Assembly: GCA_017557185.1 (NCBI GenBank)
Contig: JAFZAP010000079.1
Coordinates: 1 to 64,000 of the forward strand
Length of the DNA: 64,000 bases
From: Prevotella sp.
GTDB lineage: Bacteria > Bacteroidota > Bacteroidia > Bacteroidales > Bacteroidaceae
Direction of reading: 5' to 3'
Numbering within the stretch: position 1 is the first letter of the stretch; every line of letters begins with the position of its first letter. A program made the position numbers and the translations under genes. Positions 1 through 9,383 of the stretch are shown here, piece after piece. The notes beneath the pieces were generated by a model. It was given only the letters and a program-made list of their open reading frames with translations. It was not told the DNA's origin and ran no database searches.

Positions 1-600
1 GTTATGCTCGTTCGCCATCTTTCCCTTGCCGCAATGAATACCGTCGCCGTCGGCAGCACCCAGCACGTTGATGGTGCCGGTGGTGGTCTTCAGTTCCAAT
101 TCTTCCTTGGCCGAGATGGCATGTTTCGTGTTGCCCGTGACATTGAGTGTTCCGGGTCCTTCGAACTCAGGATGCCCCGAGAAATAAAGCGCTGCCTTCT
201 GTGCACCATTGCTGCAGTCGGAGAGCGTGTTCACGGTTCCTTCCTCGAGCACCACCGCCACACGTTTTCCCGTCTCGATGTCGATGGCTGCCCCACGAGT
301 GCTGTGGATGCTCACTCCTGCCAGTTGCAGGGTCAGTTTGTAGGCACCGGTGATGGTGAGCGAGCCGTCATAGGTGTTTCCACTCACGTGGTAGATGTAT
401 TCTTCCGTTGTCGTCGTGGACTGCAGCACCACGTGTGCACCGTTGACGTTCGGCATGACGATGCCTGTCAGGCTTTCGGGGATGTCGACATTAGCACTCT
501 CGTTGGCGTATGTGATGGTGATGACGTCGCCTTCGGCAGCATGCAATGATGACAGGGCAAACGCTATAAATACTGTTATTGATAATAATCTCTTCATCAT
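1..600 (-). CDS. Carbohydrate-binding domain protein (DUF4353/Cthe_2159-like), N-terminal part
   Basis: This gene runs off the left edge; 200 codons are visible with no stop. It opens with a signal peptide (MKRLLSITVFIAFALSS, then a probable cut near LHA-AEG). The following sequence has short beta-rich repeats such as GAYKLTLQLAGVSIHS, GAAIDIETGKRVAVVLEEGT and AALYFSGHPEFEGPGTLNVTG, with the ISAKEELELKTTTGTINV and ADGDGIHC segments typical of the DUF4353 right-handed beta-helix family. A clostridial member of that family binds polygalacturonate and cellulose. The start is the ATG at 600 or the adjacent one at 597. Only 6 bp separate it from the stop of the upstream CotH-type gene, so the two are probably one operon. 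The function is inferred from family; the C-terminus is not visible. Confidence 0.8.
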   Translation of the reverse strand, partial: MMKRLLSITVFIAFALSSLHAAEGDVITITYANESANVDIPESLTGIVMPNVNGAHVVLQSTTTTEEYIYHVSGNTYDGSLTITGAYKLTLQLAGVSIHSTRGAAIDIETGKRVAVVLEEGTVNTLSDCSNGAQKAALYFSGHPEFEGPGTLNVTGNTKHAISAKEELELKTTTGTINVLGAADGDGIHCGKGKMANEHN

Positions 601-606
601 ATGTTT

Positions 607-3600
607 TTATTTGATCATGATTTTTTTGCAGAGTCCGTTGCTATAGCGAACGATGTAGATGCCTGGTCGCAGGGGTGCGGTGTCCTTCGATACAAAGAGG
701 CCGCTGAGGTTGTAAACACCGATAGGCTCGACAGCTACTCCCTCTGATGTGTGAACCTCAGGCAATGCAGTCGCTGTTGCCATGAGTGTGAATACATAAG
801 GTTGCTTGCGTGTTCCCACAATGTCGGAACAGAAAAGTAGTTCCTCTCTGATGTCATATTGCTGACCGTTGTCATCGACAGCCTTGAAGTTGAGTTGCTC
901 ACTTCCTTGACCATAGACGGTCAGGAAAAGCTTGCCGTCGATGGTTTCGCAGCGGCTTCGACACTCTCCATCGGCATAAGCATAGACTGTTATCTGATCG
1001 GCAGCGACAGGTTCGCCGTTCTGTTCCAGTTGTGCGATGATTCCCATTACACAAGGGTAGGCATTGGGAATTGGGGAGAGAGGAGAATGGAGGGTGCGGC
1101 GTTGCTTCATGCTCCTGCGCAAACTAACGTTGGTCGTGGCAGGCTGGAAGTGCAGAGCCTTGGCATTCGTCGTTTTATACATATAGCCTTTGCCCGATGA
1201 AAGCGAGCTGAGAGAACCCACCCAACCATCTTCTTCGCTGTAAACGGAGAATCCGCTCTGGCCAACGATAACATCGCCTTCGTCGACCTTCGATGTCGCC
1301 AGAGCTGCGGTAATGGTCTGTGTGCCTTCCAAGGGATAGCCTATCCAGTTCCAGCCGGGTTGCAATGGGGTGGGTGCGGCTGTGTTGGTGACTTGTCCCT
1401 CAAGTTCGAACAGATGGTCTTCGGTCATCAATACCTTGTACATCTTTCCTGCAGACATCCGTTTCAGCTGTCCATCCATACAGTCTTTGCGACTGTTATA
1501 GTAGGCTTCCTGCGTCTGGCTCTGCACGAGTTCGGCATAGTCCTTCAGTTCGTTGACGGCAACAGGGTTGTTGAGCGGATGTGATATCCAGTTCCATCCT
1601 TGCAGGAGGTCGAGTTTGAAGGTGGCGTCAGAGAGATTCATGATGCCCGTGTCGATGCCGGTTACCACATCAGTGGTCAGCAGTGAGTTTGCCTTCTCGA
1701 TTGTCGGACGCGACATCTGGTAGAACAGATTAGCTCCGTCAGGATAGCGGCCAACCGATTGATCGCCTTGGTGAGCATCATAGGAAAGGCCGTCGGCGAA
1801 GTCTTTCAGTGCAGGGTGGTTGTTGAAGAAATCGGCATTGGCACCGACGAAGTCGTTGGACGAAGTGACAAGTGCCATTTGGTTGTCGGCATTGCTCAAC
1901 TTGAAGTTGGCATGGAGTTGGGTAACGGGTGATAGCTTATCGGCCCAAACGACAAGATGTCCGTGTGCCGGAACGAGGGTGTTCAGGACCGTGTTTGTGG
2001 GAATCTGGTATTTCAGCGGGTCGCCGATGTCGTCGCTCAGATAAAGTCCTGCCACGTCGAGATCGCTGTCGGTGGTGTTATAAAGTTCGATCCAATCGTT
2101 CTTCTTGAAATAATCGTTGATGAAGACGCTGTTGCCCGCGCTGACTTCATTGACCTTGATGGGGGTGGCAATAGAGCGAAGCAACTGTTCATCAGGAATC
2201 CGTTCATAAGAAGCTGTGAGCGAGATGTTCTGATTGTCAAGTTGAGTGATGTCGAGAGACTCATCGAGAGACAACAATTGATTGTCCTGATAATAGCCGC
2301 GTTCCAGCTTTGCAGTCCAGTAGATATCCGATGAAGTGGCAGAAGTGTTGTGCACTTCGACGGCAAGCACATTCTCTCCAGCCTTCAACAACTCTGACGG
2401 AATGGCAATGGTGCCCACAGCGGCTGTTGCCCCTACATACGCCGTCGTATAATCGTAGTATGTTGCGTCACCTGCATTCATGAGATAACGACCAATTTCC
2501 GTTCCATTCACATAAGCGATGAATCCGTCATCGACATAGTAAGTCAACTGTACCACTTCGTTCTCAGAAGGAGCCGTCGCAAGATTGAATGCTTTCCTGA
2601 AATAGTAGGTGGGGCGTTTGTCGCTGCTGTCAGGGCCGTAGTCGAGGACGGTTGCATAGTCACTCGAGCCATTGATGCCGACATTGCCATAGCCAAATGG
2701 AGCATAGGCGCTATTCCAGCTTGATGAATCGAAATCGCCTGACTGCCAGTCCAGCCCATCTTGCGAACCCTGATCGTAGTAACTCCAAGGAGCCGAGATG
2801 TCGAAGAGAGTCTCTTGAATCGATAAGGAACTTGCGCCATTGAGGATCCATCCTTTGAACTCGTAGCCTGCAGGGGCCTTTGCAGATAGTATTGCAGGTG
2901 GGTAGAGCGTTCCGTCGAACTTGCCTGTGGGAACTTCTTGTCCGTTCAACATCAGGACAGCTGCATCGATATTACTGCTGAACTGGATGTCGTAGGGGTT
3001 GCTAAGACGGAAGTAGCTGGCCATATTGCTGACTCGGGCTGCGCGGTTGTTGCTCATGGAATTGATAATATCGTTTGCTGACGATTGAATACTGGCGGCT
3101 TCGCCGTCGAAGCTCATGGCGTTGTAAGCGCGGTCCTTCATCGCGGTGACGATGGAATAGATTCGTTCAGGTACGAAAACGCTGCCATTGACCAGACAGA
3201 ACGCATCAATGAAACGCTTCTTGAACGGTTCGTATTGCAGCATGTTGAGGAAGATGTCGATCAGGAAATTCTTGCCTGTGTCGTAACGGGAATCATAGAG
3301 ATGATTCGCAAGGCTGCTAAGCATGTTGGTTGAACCGAATCCTGAGTCCTGGTCCATGAATACGAGGTGGAACTTTCCATCGTTCTTCGATCGGTAACCC
3401 TTGGCGTTGTTGCTGTTGGTGAGCCAGTCGCCACAACCAGAATAGCATTCAGCAGCCATATAGTTGGTGTATTCGTCGATATCGACAATCTCATAGATTT
3501 GCTGATAAATGCTTTCATCCGAAGGATTGTCGGCAAGCTGTTGGGCAAGTGTCATCCATCGACGGAAGACAATGTCGTCGCCGGCTTTCTGTTCGTAACC

Positions 3601-6405
3601 TTTAGAACCGTTGATTTCAAACTGGTCCATCTCGTCGGTGTCGATTCCGTAATTGCTATAGCCGTGGTTTTTGTTGCTGGGCTCACGAACGTTGAACATG
3701 AACTTGTATTCCCCGTTGATGAAGATATGAGCGGGTTGAGTTGACTGGCAATCGACATTGAATCCGCTTTTCAATATCACTTCATGAATGGCGGCATCTC
3801 TGATTCGGCCATAGTTGTCATTACCGCCATTACGGATCTGTAGCGTTTTGTTCTTAATGTATGGTTTGCCTTCGAAGAAAGGGTAGGGGAAGAAATTCTG
3901 GCCAAGATAGTATTTTCCTCCTTTCAAGCGGAATGAACTACCTGGGTAGAAGTGGCGGCTCCATCCACCACATACCTCGAAGTCGCATTCCTGATTCACA
4001 GCCATCGTGTAAGCACCAGGGACATCTTCGTTGGGTACGAGATATTCAAAGTTAACAGGTCGTTCCCACGCACGGTTCTTGTTACTGAAGCTTTTGTTGT
4101 TACCCGATGTGCCATTAGTGCCGTCTACATACGCGCCAATCGTGTCATCGTAGAGGTTTGCATTGTCTGTCACGACGGAGATGATAGGCAGGTAATAATC
4201 TCTATCCTGATATATATAGGTACGCGTGACGACGGAACTTGGGAGGAATCCGTCCTGATACAGGCGGAAGCGATAGATGCTCGTTGTTCCAGGCGCGACA
4301 TCGAACGCACCTGTCAGGCTCGTTTCCCCGTTGTCGAAGGTGGGTGTTGAACCATCGGTGGTATAGCGGAGAGTGGCACCCTCAGGAATAGAAACGTTCA
4401 CTGTGAATGGAGAACTGAAAACCGTAGCATCCTTGTCGACAACGGGCATCGCCAACTGCACTGAGGCATAGCTGCTGTCGTTGTTGGTGTTCTCGGGTGA
4501 AGGCTGAGCCGTCCAGGACCAAGTGTCGCCGCCGTCGGTTGTACGGGCATAGCTGCAGCGCTGAATGGCCAGAGGATAATCCTGTGATGTCAGCAGATTA
4601 CCTTCACGATCGCTGATGCTAATCTTGCCCCCTTCGTATTGGAGCTTAAAGTTGACTTGCTGATAAGCTTGGTCGCTATATTCCTTCCCGGTGTCATAAT
4701 GGTCGAACCAAATCACCTTATAGCCATGAGCAGGGATGGTGCCCATGTCGTCTGGCAGGCGGAACTCATTACCAAGTGTGTCGCTGACGATCAGACCACC
4801 CATATTGATTCGCGATGCAGAGGGATTGTACAGTTCTACCCAGCCTCCGTAGTTATAGGAGGGGTCGACGAACATATCAATATTGGCTGTTTGAATTTCG
4901 TTGATGACGAGGTTTTCGGGATGGTCGGTATTCACGGTGATGGTGGCTACACCCACTACGTCGCTGGCAACAGCACGCGCGGATATAGTAGTGGTGCCTA
5001 CGGATGAAGCCTTGACGATTCCCTCTGAACTCACTGTGGCGACAGAAGAATCACTCGACGACCATACAACTTTCTGATAAATATCTTCGGTGGCGGCAAC
5101 GGTAGCTGTCAATGTTTCCGTTTCGCCAACAACAAGTTCCAAAGAGTTGGGCTGGACATCAACAAACAAAGCATCACTGTTCAGTTTTCCTTGAAAGTAT
5201 AGTGTCACGTTGTCGAAGGCAATCCAGTTGGCTGTCGTCGTGGGTAATGTGCGAACGCCAATGGTCGCCGTACCATCTTCGCAAACAAATTCCAGGGAAA
5301 CGTGAATGGGTTGTCCGTTGCCAGTGCTCACCTCCTGTGTATAGAGAGCCGCACCCTCCGCCATGAGCTGCACGCCTGTCACCATTTCACCGGTTTGCTG
5401 ATTACACGCTATCATATCAGCTTCAAGTAGATAACGCCCCTCGGGCAGACTTGTCAACTCTTGATATATTGCACCTTTTCCCAATGTTCCTCCCGCGGGA
5501 ATCCATGCTTCGGCAAAGTGACTGATGCTTACGTCGTCATTGTAATAGGATGCTCCTTGATAACCTTTGTTCTGGGCGTATGGCATATCGACAATCCATC
5601 CAACCACATTGCTGGCGAAAGAAGGATTCACGATAAAACTAGTCATATCGACCGGTTCTCCTGCAGCAATGATCAGCGACAGGAACTCTGAATAGGCCTC
5701 GGCAAGTTGCGACTTCGTACTGGTTGGGTCGTTATAGACGGCTGCGATGTCATCGGTTGCCAGTGATTCGTGGGCGTGTTCAAGGTAGAGGTCGTAAAGT
5801 TGCTGTCTCAGTTGATAGATCTCAACATCTTCTGGCGTTTGATAAGTCCACTCCGACTGCACTTCATCAGAAACGGGCAAGGCGAAGATGCCGATATTCG
5901 TGCCAAGGGAATTGTTATACCTGTCGACATCAATATTATCAGGATTCCATCCAAGGCAACAGCCTGCAAGATTCGACCAGCCGTTATCAGCGGCTACGGA
6001 GATATGAAAGGTTCCCTCGGGGAGAAGCTCCAGAGAGAAATAAGTGTAATTCTCCGAACCCGATTGCCAGTCTGTATAAGGATCTCCCTGAGCATTGGCG
6101 ATGAATAACAAACCGGTGCCACCGCCACCCGGGGAATACAACTGATAGCAGCTGCCTCGGTCAATAAGCCGATAACCCAAAGCTTCCGTCACATTGCTCG
6201 TGAGCGCTGCATGCGTTCCCCATGTCGTGCCTCGAGTGAAGAACTTCGCCTGGCCAGTATGATAGAAGTAAATCTCACTATCAGTTGGCGGTAGGCCATC
6301 GTGATTAGAAATAAATGGTTCTACCCACTCGGTTGTTTGAGCTGAAATCTGAAAGGCTATCGTCAACAGGTAACAGACAGTGGCAAGCCGTTTCGCTATT
6401 TTCAT
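607..6405 (-). CDS. Giant secreted CotH kinase family protein with lamin-tail, Ig-like and T9SS-type tail domains
   Basis: A 1932-residue multidomain exported protein. Order as read: signal peptide (1-22, ending ISAQ), an N-terminal region of about 390 residues with a beta-rich segment, a bacterial Ig-like Big_2 domain (about 413-495, VVWSSSDSSVATVSSEGIV), a first lamin-tail domain (about 500-610, INEIQ...WVELYNP), a chitobiase-C-terminal-like domain (about 660-725, LRYTTDGSTPT), the CotH kinase domain (about 730-1130, with FNVREPSNKNHGYSN and the acidic FMDQDSGFG near 1017), a beta-sandwich with a WQSGDFDSSSW segment, a second lamin-tail domain (about 1415-1510) and a C-terminal tail ending in PGIYIVRYSNG. 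That tail resembles type A sorting domains of type IX secretion. CotH proteins are atypical kinases first known from Bacillus spore coats. The substrate here is unknown. The downstream DUF4353 gene suggests a joint surface role. Confidence 0.85.
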   Translation of the reverse strand: MKIAKRLATVCYLLTIAFQISAQTTEWVEPFISNHDGLPPTDSEIYFYHTGQAKFFTRGTTWGTHAALTSNVTEALGYRLIDRGSCYQLYSPGGGGTGLLFIANAQGDPYTDWQSGSENYTYFSLELLPEGTFHISVAADNGWSNLAGCCLGWNPDNIDVDRYNNSLGTNIGIFALPVSDEVQSEWTYQTPEDVEIYQLRQQLYDLYLEHAHESLATDDIAAVYNDPTSTKSQLAEAYSEFLSLIIAAGEPVDMTSFIVNPSFASNVVGWIVDMPYAQNKGYQGASYYNDDVSISHFAEAWIPAGGTLGKGAIYQELTSLPEGRYLLEADMIACNQQTGEMVTGVQLMAEGAALYTQEVSTGNGQPIHVSLEFVCEDGTATIGVRTLPTTTANWIAFDNVTLYFQGKLNSDALFVDVQPNSLELVVGETETLTATVAATEDIYQKVVWSSSDSSVATVSSEGIVKASSVGTTTISARAVASDVVGVATITVNTDHPENLVINEIQTANIDMFVDPSYNYGGWVELYNPSASRINMGGLIVSDTLGNEFRLPDDMGTIPAHGYKVIWFDHYDTGKEYSDQAYQQVNFKLQYEGGKISISDREGNLLTSQDYPLAIQRCSYARTTDGGDTWSWTAQPSPENTNNDSSYASVQLAMPVVDKDATVFSSPFTVNVSIPEGATLRYTTDGSTPTFDNGETSLTGAFDVAPGTTSIYRFRLYQDGFLPSSVVTRTYIYQDRDYYLPIISVVTDNANLYDDTIGAYVDGTNGTSGNNKSFSNKNRAWERPVNFEYLVPNEDVPGAYTMAVNQECDFEVCGGWSRHFYPGSSFRLKGGKYYLGQNFFPYPFFEGKPYIKNKTLQIRNGGNDNYGRIRDAAIHEVILKSGFNVDCQSTQPAHIFINGEYKFMFNVREPSNKNHGYSNYGIDTDEMDQFEINGSKGYEQKAGDDIVFRRWMTLAQQLADNPSDESIYQQIYEIVDIDEYTNYMAAECYSGCGDWLTNSNNAKGYRSKNDGKFHLVFMDQDSGFGSTNMLSSLANHLYDSRYDTGKNFLIDIFLNMLQYEPFKKRFIDAFCLVNGSVFVPERIYSIVTAMKDRAYNAMSFDGEAASIQSSANDIINSMSNNRAARVSNMASYFRLSNPYDIQFSSNIDAAVLMLNGQEVPTGKFDGTLYPPAILSAKAPAGYEFKGWILNGASSLSIQETLFDISAPWSYYDQGSQDGLDWQSGDFDSSSWNSAYAPFGYGNVGINGSSDYATVLDYGPDSSDKRPTYYFRKAFNLATAPSENEVVQLTYYVDDGFIAYVNGTEIGRYLMNAGDATYYDYTTAYVGATAAVGTIAIPSELLKAGENVLAVEVHNTSATSSDIYWTAKLERGYYQDNQLLSLDESLDITQLDNQNISLTASYERIPDEQLLRSIATPIKVNEVSAGNSVFINDYFKKNDWIELYNTTDSDLDVAGLYLSDDIGDPLKYQIPTNTVLNTLVPAHGHLVVWADKLSPVTQLHANFKLSNADNQMALVTSSNDFVGANADFFNNHPALKDFADGLSYDAHQGDQSVGRYPDGANLFYQMSRPTIEKANSLLTTDVVTGIDTGIMNLSDATFKLDLLQGWNWISHPLNNPVAVNELKDYAELVQSQTQEAYYNSRKDCMDGQLKRMSAGKMYKVLMTEDHLFELEGQVTNTAAPTPLQPGWNWIGYPLEGTQTITAALATSKVDEGDVIVGQSGFSVYSEEDGWVGSLSSLSSGKGYMYKTTNAKALHFQPATTNVSLRRSMKQRRTLHSPLSPIPNAYPCVMGIIAQLEQNGEPVAADQITVYAYADGECRSRCETIDGKLFLTVYGQGSEQLNFKAVDDNGQQYDIREELLFCSDIVGTRKQPYVFTLMATATALPEVHTSEGVAVEPIGVYNLSGLFVSKDTAPLRPGIYIVRYSNGLCKKIMIK

Positions 6406-6445
6406 ATAATTGGTTTAAAATCTAGTAGGAAATATAGAGGAATAG

Positions 6446-6478
6446 CCCCCTCTGGTCAGAAAGCCAGAGGGGGTTTTT
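6446..6478 (+). terminator. Strong hairpin with T-run between lpd and the CotH gene
   Basis: A 10-bp perfect stem (CCCCCTCTGG at 6446-6455 with CCAGAGGGGG at 6464-6473) and an 8-nt loop are followed by TTTTT on the plus strand. Both neighbours are on the minus strand. Read on minus, the stem is preceded by A5 and followed by CTATTCC, so it is a weaker intrinsic terminator for the gcv-lpd transcript. It may still end that mRNA or stabilise its 3' end, and would stop antisense transcription into lpd. Confidence 0.6.
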
Positions 6479-6514
6479 CAATGCTGACGATGCATGAAGG
6501 CGATGTGGGTCGCA

Positions 6515-7867
6515 TCATGCGATGTCTTGGAGGATCTCGCTGAGGGTGGGGTGGATGTGCACGATGTCGCGTAACTGCAGGAGGGTAGTGTTGCAACACA
6601 TGAGTGCAGAGATTTCCTGCACGAGATCGGCAGCATGAGCGCCTAAGATGTGGCAGGCGATGATGCGATCGTCGGCATCGGTGATGAGTTTCACGAGACC
6701 TTCGGTGGCCTCCATGGCGAGGGCCTTGCCGTTAGAACGGTAATAGCCCTTGTGGCATGCGAACTCACGGCCTTCAGCCTTTAGCTGATCCTCGGTTGGA
6801 CCGACGCTTGCAGCCTCGGGGTTGGTGAAGACGGCAGCCGGCATGATGTCGAAGCGGATGCCATCTGAAATACCGAGGATGTGGTTCACCACGCGTCGAC
6901 CTTGCATTGTTGCAGCATGAGCCAGCAGCTGGCGGCCGTTGACGTCGCCAATGGCGAAGACATGAGGAGCACCCTCTACTTCGAAAGTATCGGGATTCAC
7001 CTTGATGCCAAGGCGGTCGTAGGCGATGCCTGCTTTGTCGAGTCCGAGGTTCTCGATGTTGGGCGTGCGGCCCGTGGCAATCAGAATCACATCGGCCTCG
7101 ACGCTTTCCTCCTTGCCTTTTCGGTCGAAGGTGACGACTTGTCCGTCAATCTGCTTCACGCCGGCACCCATGAAGAACTTGATGCCGCGCTTCTCGAGCT
7201 GTTTGCGGAGTCGCTTGGCAATGTCGCTATCCATGGCCGGCAGACATTCCTTGAGATATTCAACAACGGTGACCTCGCTGCCGAAGCTGGCGAAGACGCT
7301 GGCAAACTCCATGCCGATGACACCTGCACCAATGATGCAGAGACGGCTTGGAACTTGTTGAATGTCAAGGAGTTCGGTTGAGGTGACGCAATGCGGCCCC
7401 GTGATGCCGGGGATAGGCAGAATCTTCGTGCGCGAGCCTGAGGCGATGATGATGTTATCAGCCGTGAACTGTTGCACGACGGTCTCCGGTTCGCCCCATT
7501 TTTCTTCCTCTGCAGGCATCACGGTGGAGACCACCTCGACAGTTTGTGCATCGAGGAAGTGCGCATGGCCATGAACAAACGTGATGCCCGGTTGCTTCAT
7601 GAGCGTTTCCACGCCCGACCGCAACTGCTCCACGATCTGTTGCTTGCGCTCAACGACTTTCTCGAACTCCACAGCCTTGCCCAGCTCAGCCAGTTCAGCA
7701 TCGTGGCAGAACGCCTTCGTCGGTATGCACCCGCAGTTCAGACAGGTGCCGCCGGCAAAGGCACTTTCCACAATCACCACTTGCAAGCCGTTCTTGGCCG
7801 CATATTCGGCAGCCCGATAGCCTCCAGGGCCGCTGCCGATGATCAGTAGATCGGTTTTCTGTGACAT
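6515..7867 (-). CDS. lpd: Dihydrolipoyl dehydrogenase (E3 / glycine cleavage L-protein)
   Basis: A 450-residue FAD-dependent pyridine nucleotide-disulphide oxidoreductase that re-oxidises dihydrolipoyl groups, passing electrons to NAD+. The FAD-binding GSGPGG is at 11-16. The redox disulphide motif GGTCLNCGCIPTK has C42 and C47. The NAD-binding fold starts near IIGAGVIGMEFASV, the second FAD contact is HVFAIGDVNG, and the C-terminal dimerisation domain ends with HIHPTLSE, which carries the catalytic His-Glu pair. Length is normal for the family. It starts 13 bp after the gcvPB stop and is the last gene of the gcv operon. That position argues that it serves as L-protein for GcvH, though it may also serve 2-oxoacid dehydrogenases encoded elsewhere. 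Confidence 0.95.
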   Translation of the reverse strand: MSQKTDLLIIGSGPGGYRAAEYAAKNGLQVVIVESAFAGGTCLNCGCIPTKAFCHDAELAELGKAVEFEKVVERKQQIVEQLRSGVETLMKQPGITFVHGHAHFLDAQTVEVVSTVMPAEEEKWGEPETVVQQFTADNIIIASGSRTKILPIPGITGPHCVTSTELLDIQQVPSRLCIIGAGVIGMEFASVFASFGSEVTVVEYLKECLPAMDSDIAKRLRKQLEKRGIKFFMGAGVKQIDGQVVTFDRKGKEESVEADVILIATGRTPNIENLGLDKAGIAYDRLGIKVNPDTFEVEGAPHVFAIGDVNGRQLLAHAATMQGRRVVNHILGISDGIRFDIMPAAVFTNPEAASVGPTEDQLKAEGREFACHKGYYRSNGKALAMEATEGLVKLITDADDRIIACHILGAHAADLVQEISALMCCNTTLLQLRDIVHIHPTLSEILQDIA

Positions 7868-7880
7868 AACGAAGGGTTTG

Positions 7881-9383
7881 TTATTGCTGTTTGTCGTTGA
7901 CGAGCTGACGATAGGTCACGATGGGATGCTTGGCGGCGAGCACGTCGTCCACACGGCCGATAGGCGTTTTGTGCGGCGCTGTCTTCACCAGTTCCGGATC
8001 ATTCTTTGCCTCGTCGGCGATTTGGCGCATCACGTCGATAAACGCATCGAGGGTTTCCTTCGACTCGTTCTCGGTGGGCTCAATCATCAGACTCTCGTGG
8101 AAGAGCAGCGGGAAGTAGATGGTGGGTGCGTGATAGCCGTAGTCGAGCAGGCGCTTGGCGACGTCCATCGTGGTGACACCCGTCGACTTGTCCTTCAGTC
8201 CGTCGAACACGAACTCATGCTTGCAGAGTCCGTCGATGGGCAGTTCGTAGACATCCTTCAGCGCTTCCTTCACGTAAGTGGCGTTCAGCGTAGCGAGCGG
8301 ACCAACCATCTTGATATTCTCGCGCCCGAGAGAAAGAATATAGGTGTAGGCCTTCAGCATCACGCCGAAGTTTCCGAAGAAGTTGCCCACACTGCCTAAC
8401 GACTGCTCATAGTCGCCGGTCTCCACATGGAACGACACGCCTTCTTCGCCGTCCTCGAGCATCACCACACGCGGAGTGGGGAGGAACTGCTCGAGTCCTT
8501 CGCGCACGCCCACGGGGCCGCTGCCGGGACCGCCACCGCCATGAGGCGTTGAGAACGTCTTGTGCAGGTTGATATGGCACACGTCGAAGCCCATGTCGCC
8601 GGGACGGCAGGCACCGAGCATCGGGTTCAGATTGGCACCGTCGTAATACATCAGGCCACCGCAGTCGTGCACGAGCTTCGTGATTTCGGGAATGGCATGC
8701 TCGAAGATGCCCAGCGTGTTCGGGTTGGTCATCATCATCGCAGCCACCTCGTCGCCACATTCGGCGAGCAAGCGCTTCAGGTCATCGACATCCACAGTTC
8801 CATCAGGCAGGCTCTTCACTTCCACCACATCGAGTCCGCAGACAGCTGCCGAAGCAGGATTGGTGCCATGGGCAGAGTCGGGGATGAGCACCTTCGTGCG
8901 CTTCTCGTCCTGACGGCTCATATGGTAGGCACGAATGACCATGAGTCCTGTGAGTTCGCCGTGGGCACCCGCACAGGGGTTCAACGTGAACTCGCTCAAG
9001 CCCGTAAGTTCGGCCAGCGACATCTGAAGCACGTAGTAGAGCTCCAGCGCGTGCTGACAGGTGTCGGCATGCTGCAGAGGATGCAGTCCGACGAAGGTCC
9101 TCATAGCCGCAATCTCCTCGTTGATGACAGGATTGTATTTCATCGTGCAAGAGCCCAGCGGATAGAAGCCGTCGTTCACGCCGAAGTTGTTGTGGCTGAG
9201 GTTGGTGTAGTGGCGAACCACGGTGAGCTCATCGCACTCAGGCAACTCGGCTTCCTTCTGCCGGCAGAGCGCTGCAGGCAGTTCGGCAGTGGTGTGCTTA
9301 TAATCGGTCTTCGGAAGCGTATAGCCGCAACGACCGGGCTTCGAAAGCTCGAAAATCAGATTTCCGTATAGTTTGTTATTCAT
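7881..9383 (-). CDS. gcvPB: Glycine dehydrogenase (decarboxylating) subunit 2
   Basis: A 500-residue beta subunit of the two-subunit P-protein, a PLP enzyme. It decarboxylates glycine and loads the aminomethyl group on the lipoyl arm of GcvH. The PLP-lysine lies in NLHKTFSTPHGGGG (K near 272). The preceding DSAHGTNPASAA and YDGANLNPMLG segments are hallmark P-protein sequence. The N-terminal FELSKPGRCGYTLP is the usual start of this subunit. It overlaps the gcvPA stop by 4 bp (ATGA), which suggests translational coupling, as expected for subunits of one heterotetramer. No defects are seen. Confidence 0.95.
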   Translation of the reverse strand: MNNKLYGNLIFELSKPGRCGYTLPKTDYKHTTAELPAALCRQKEAELPECDELTVVRHYTNLSHNNFGVNDGFYPLGSCTMKYNPVINEEIAAMRTFVGLHPLQHADTCQHALELYYVLQMSLAELTGLSEFTLNPCAGAHGELTGLMVIRAYHMSRQDEKRTKVLIPDSAHGTNPASAAVCGLDVVEVKSLPDGTVDVDDLKRLLAECGDEVAAMMMTNPNTLGIFEHAIPEITKLVHDCGGLMYYDGANLNPMLGACRPGDMGFDVCHINLHKTFSTPHGGGGPGSGPVGVREGLEQFLPTPRVVMLEDGEEGVSFHVETGDYEQSLGSVGNFFGNFGVMLKAYTYILSLGRENIKMVGPLATLNATYVKEALKDVYELPIDGLCKHEFVFDGLKDKSTGVTTMDVAKRLLDYGYHAPTIYFPLLFHESLMIEPTENESKETLDAFIDVMRQIADEAKNDPELVKTAPHKTPIGRVDDVLAAKHPIVTYRQLVNDKQQ

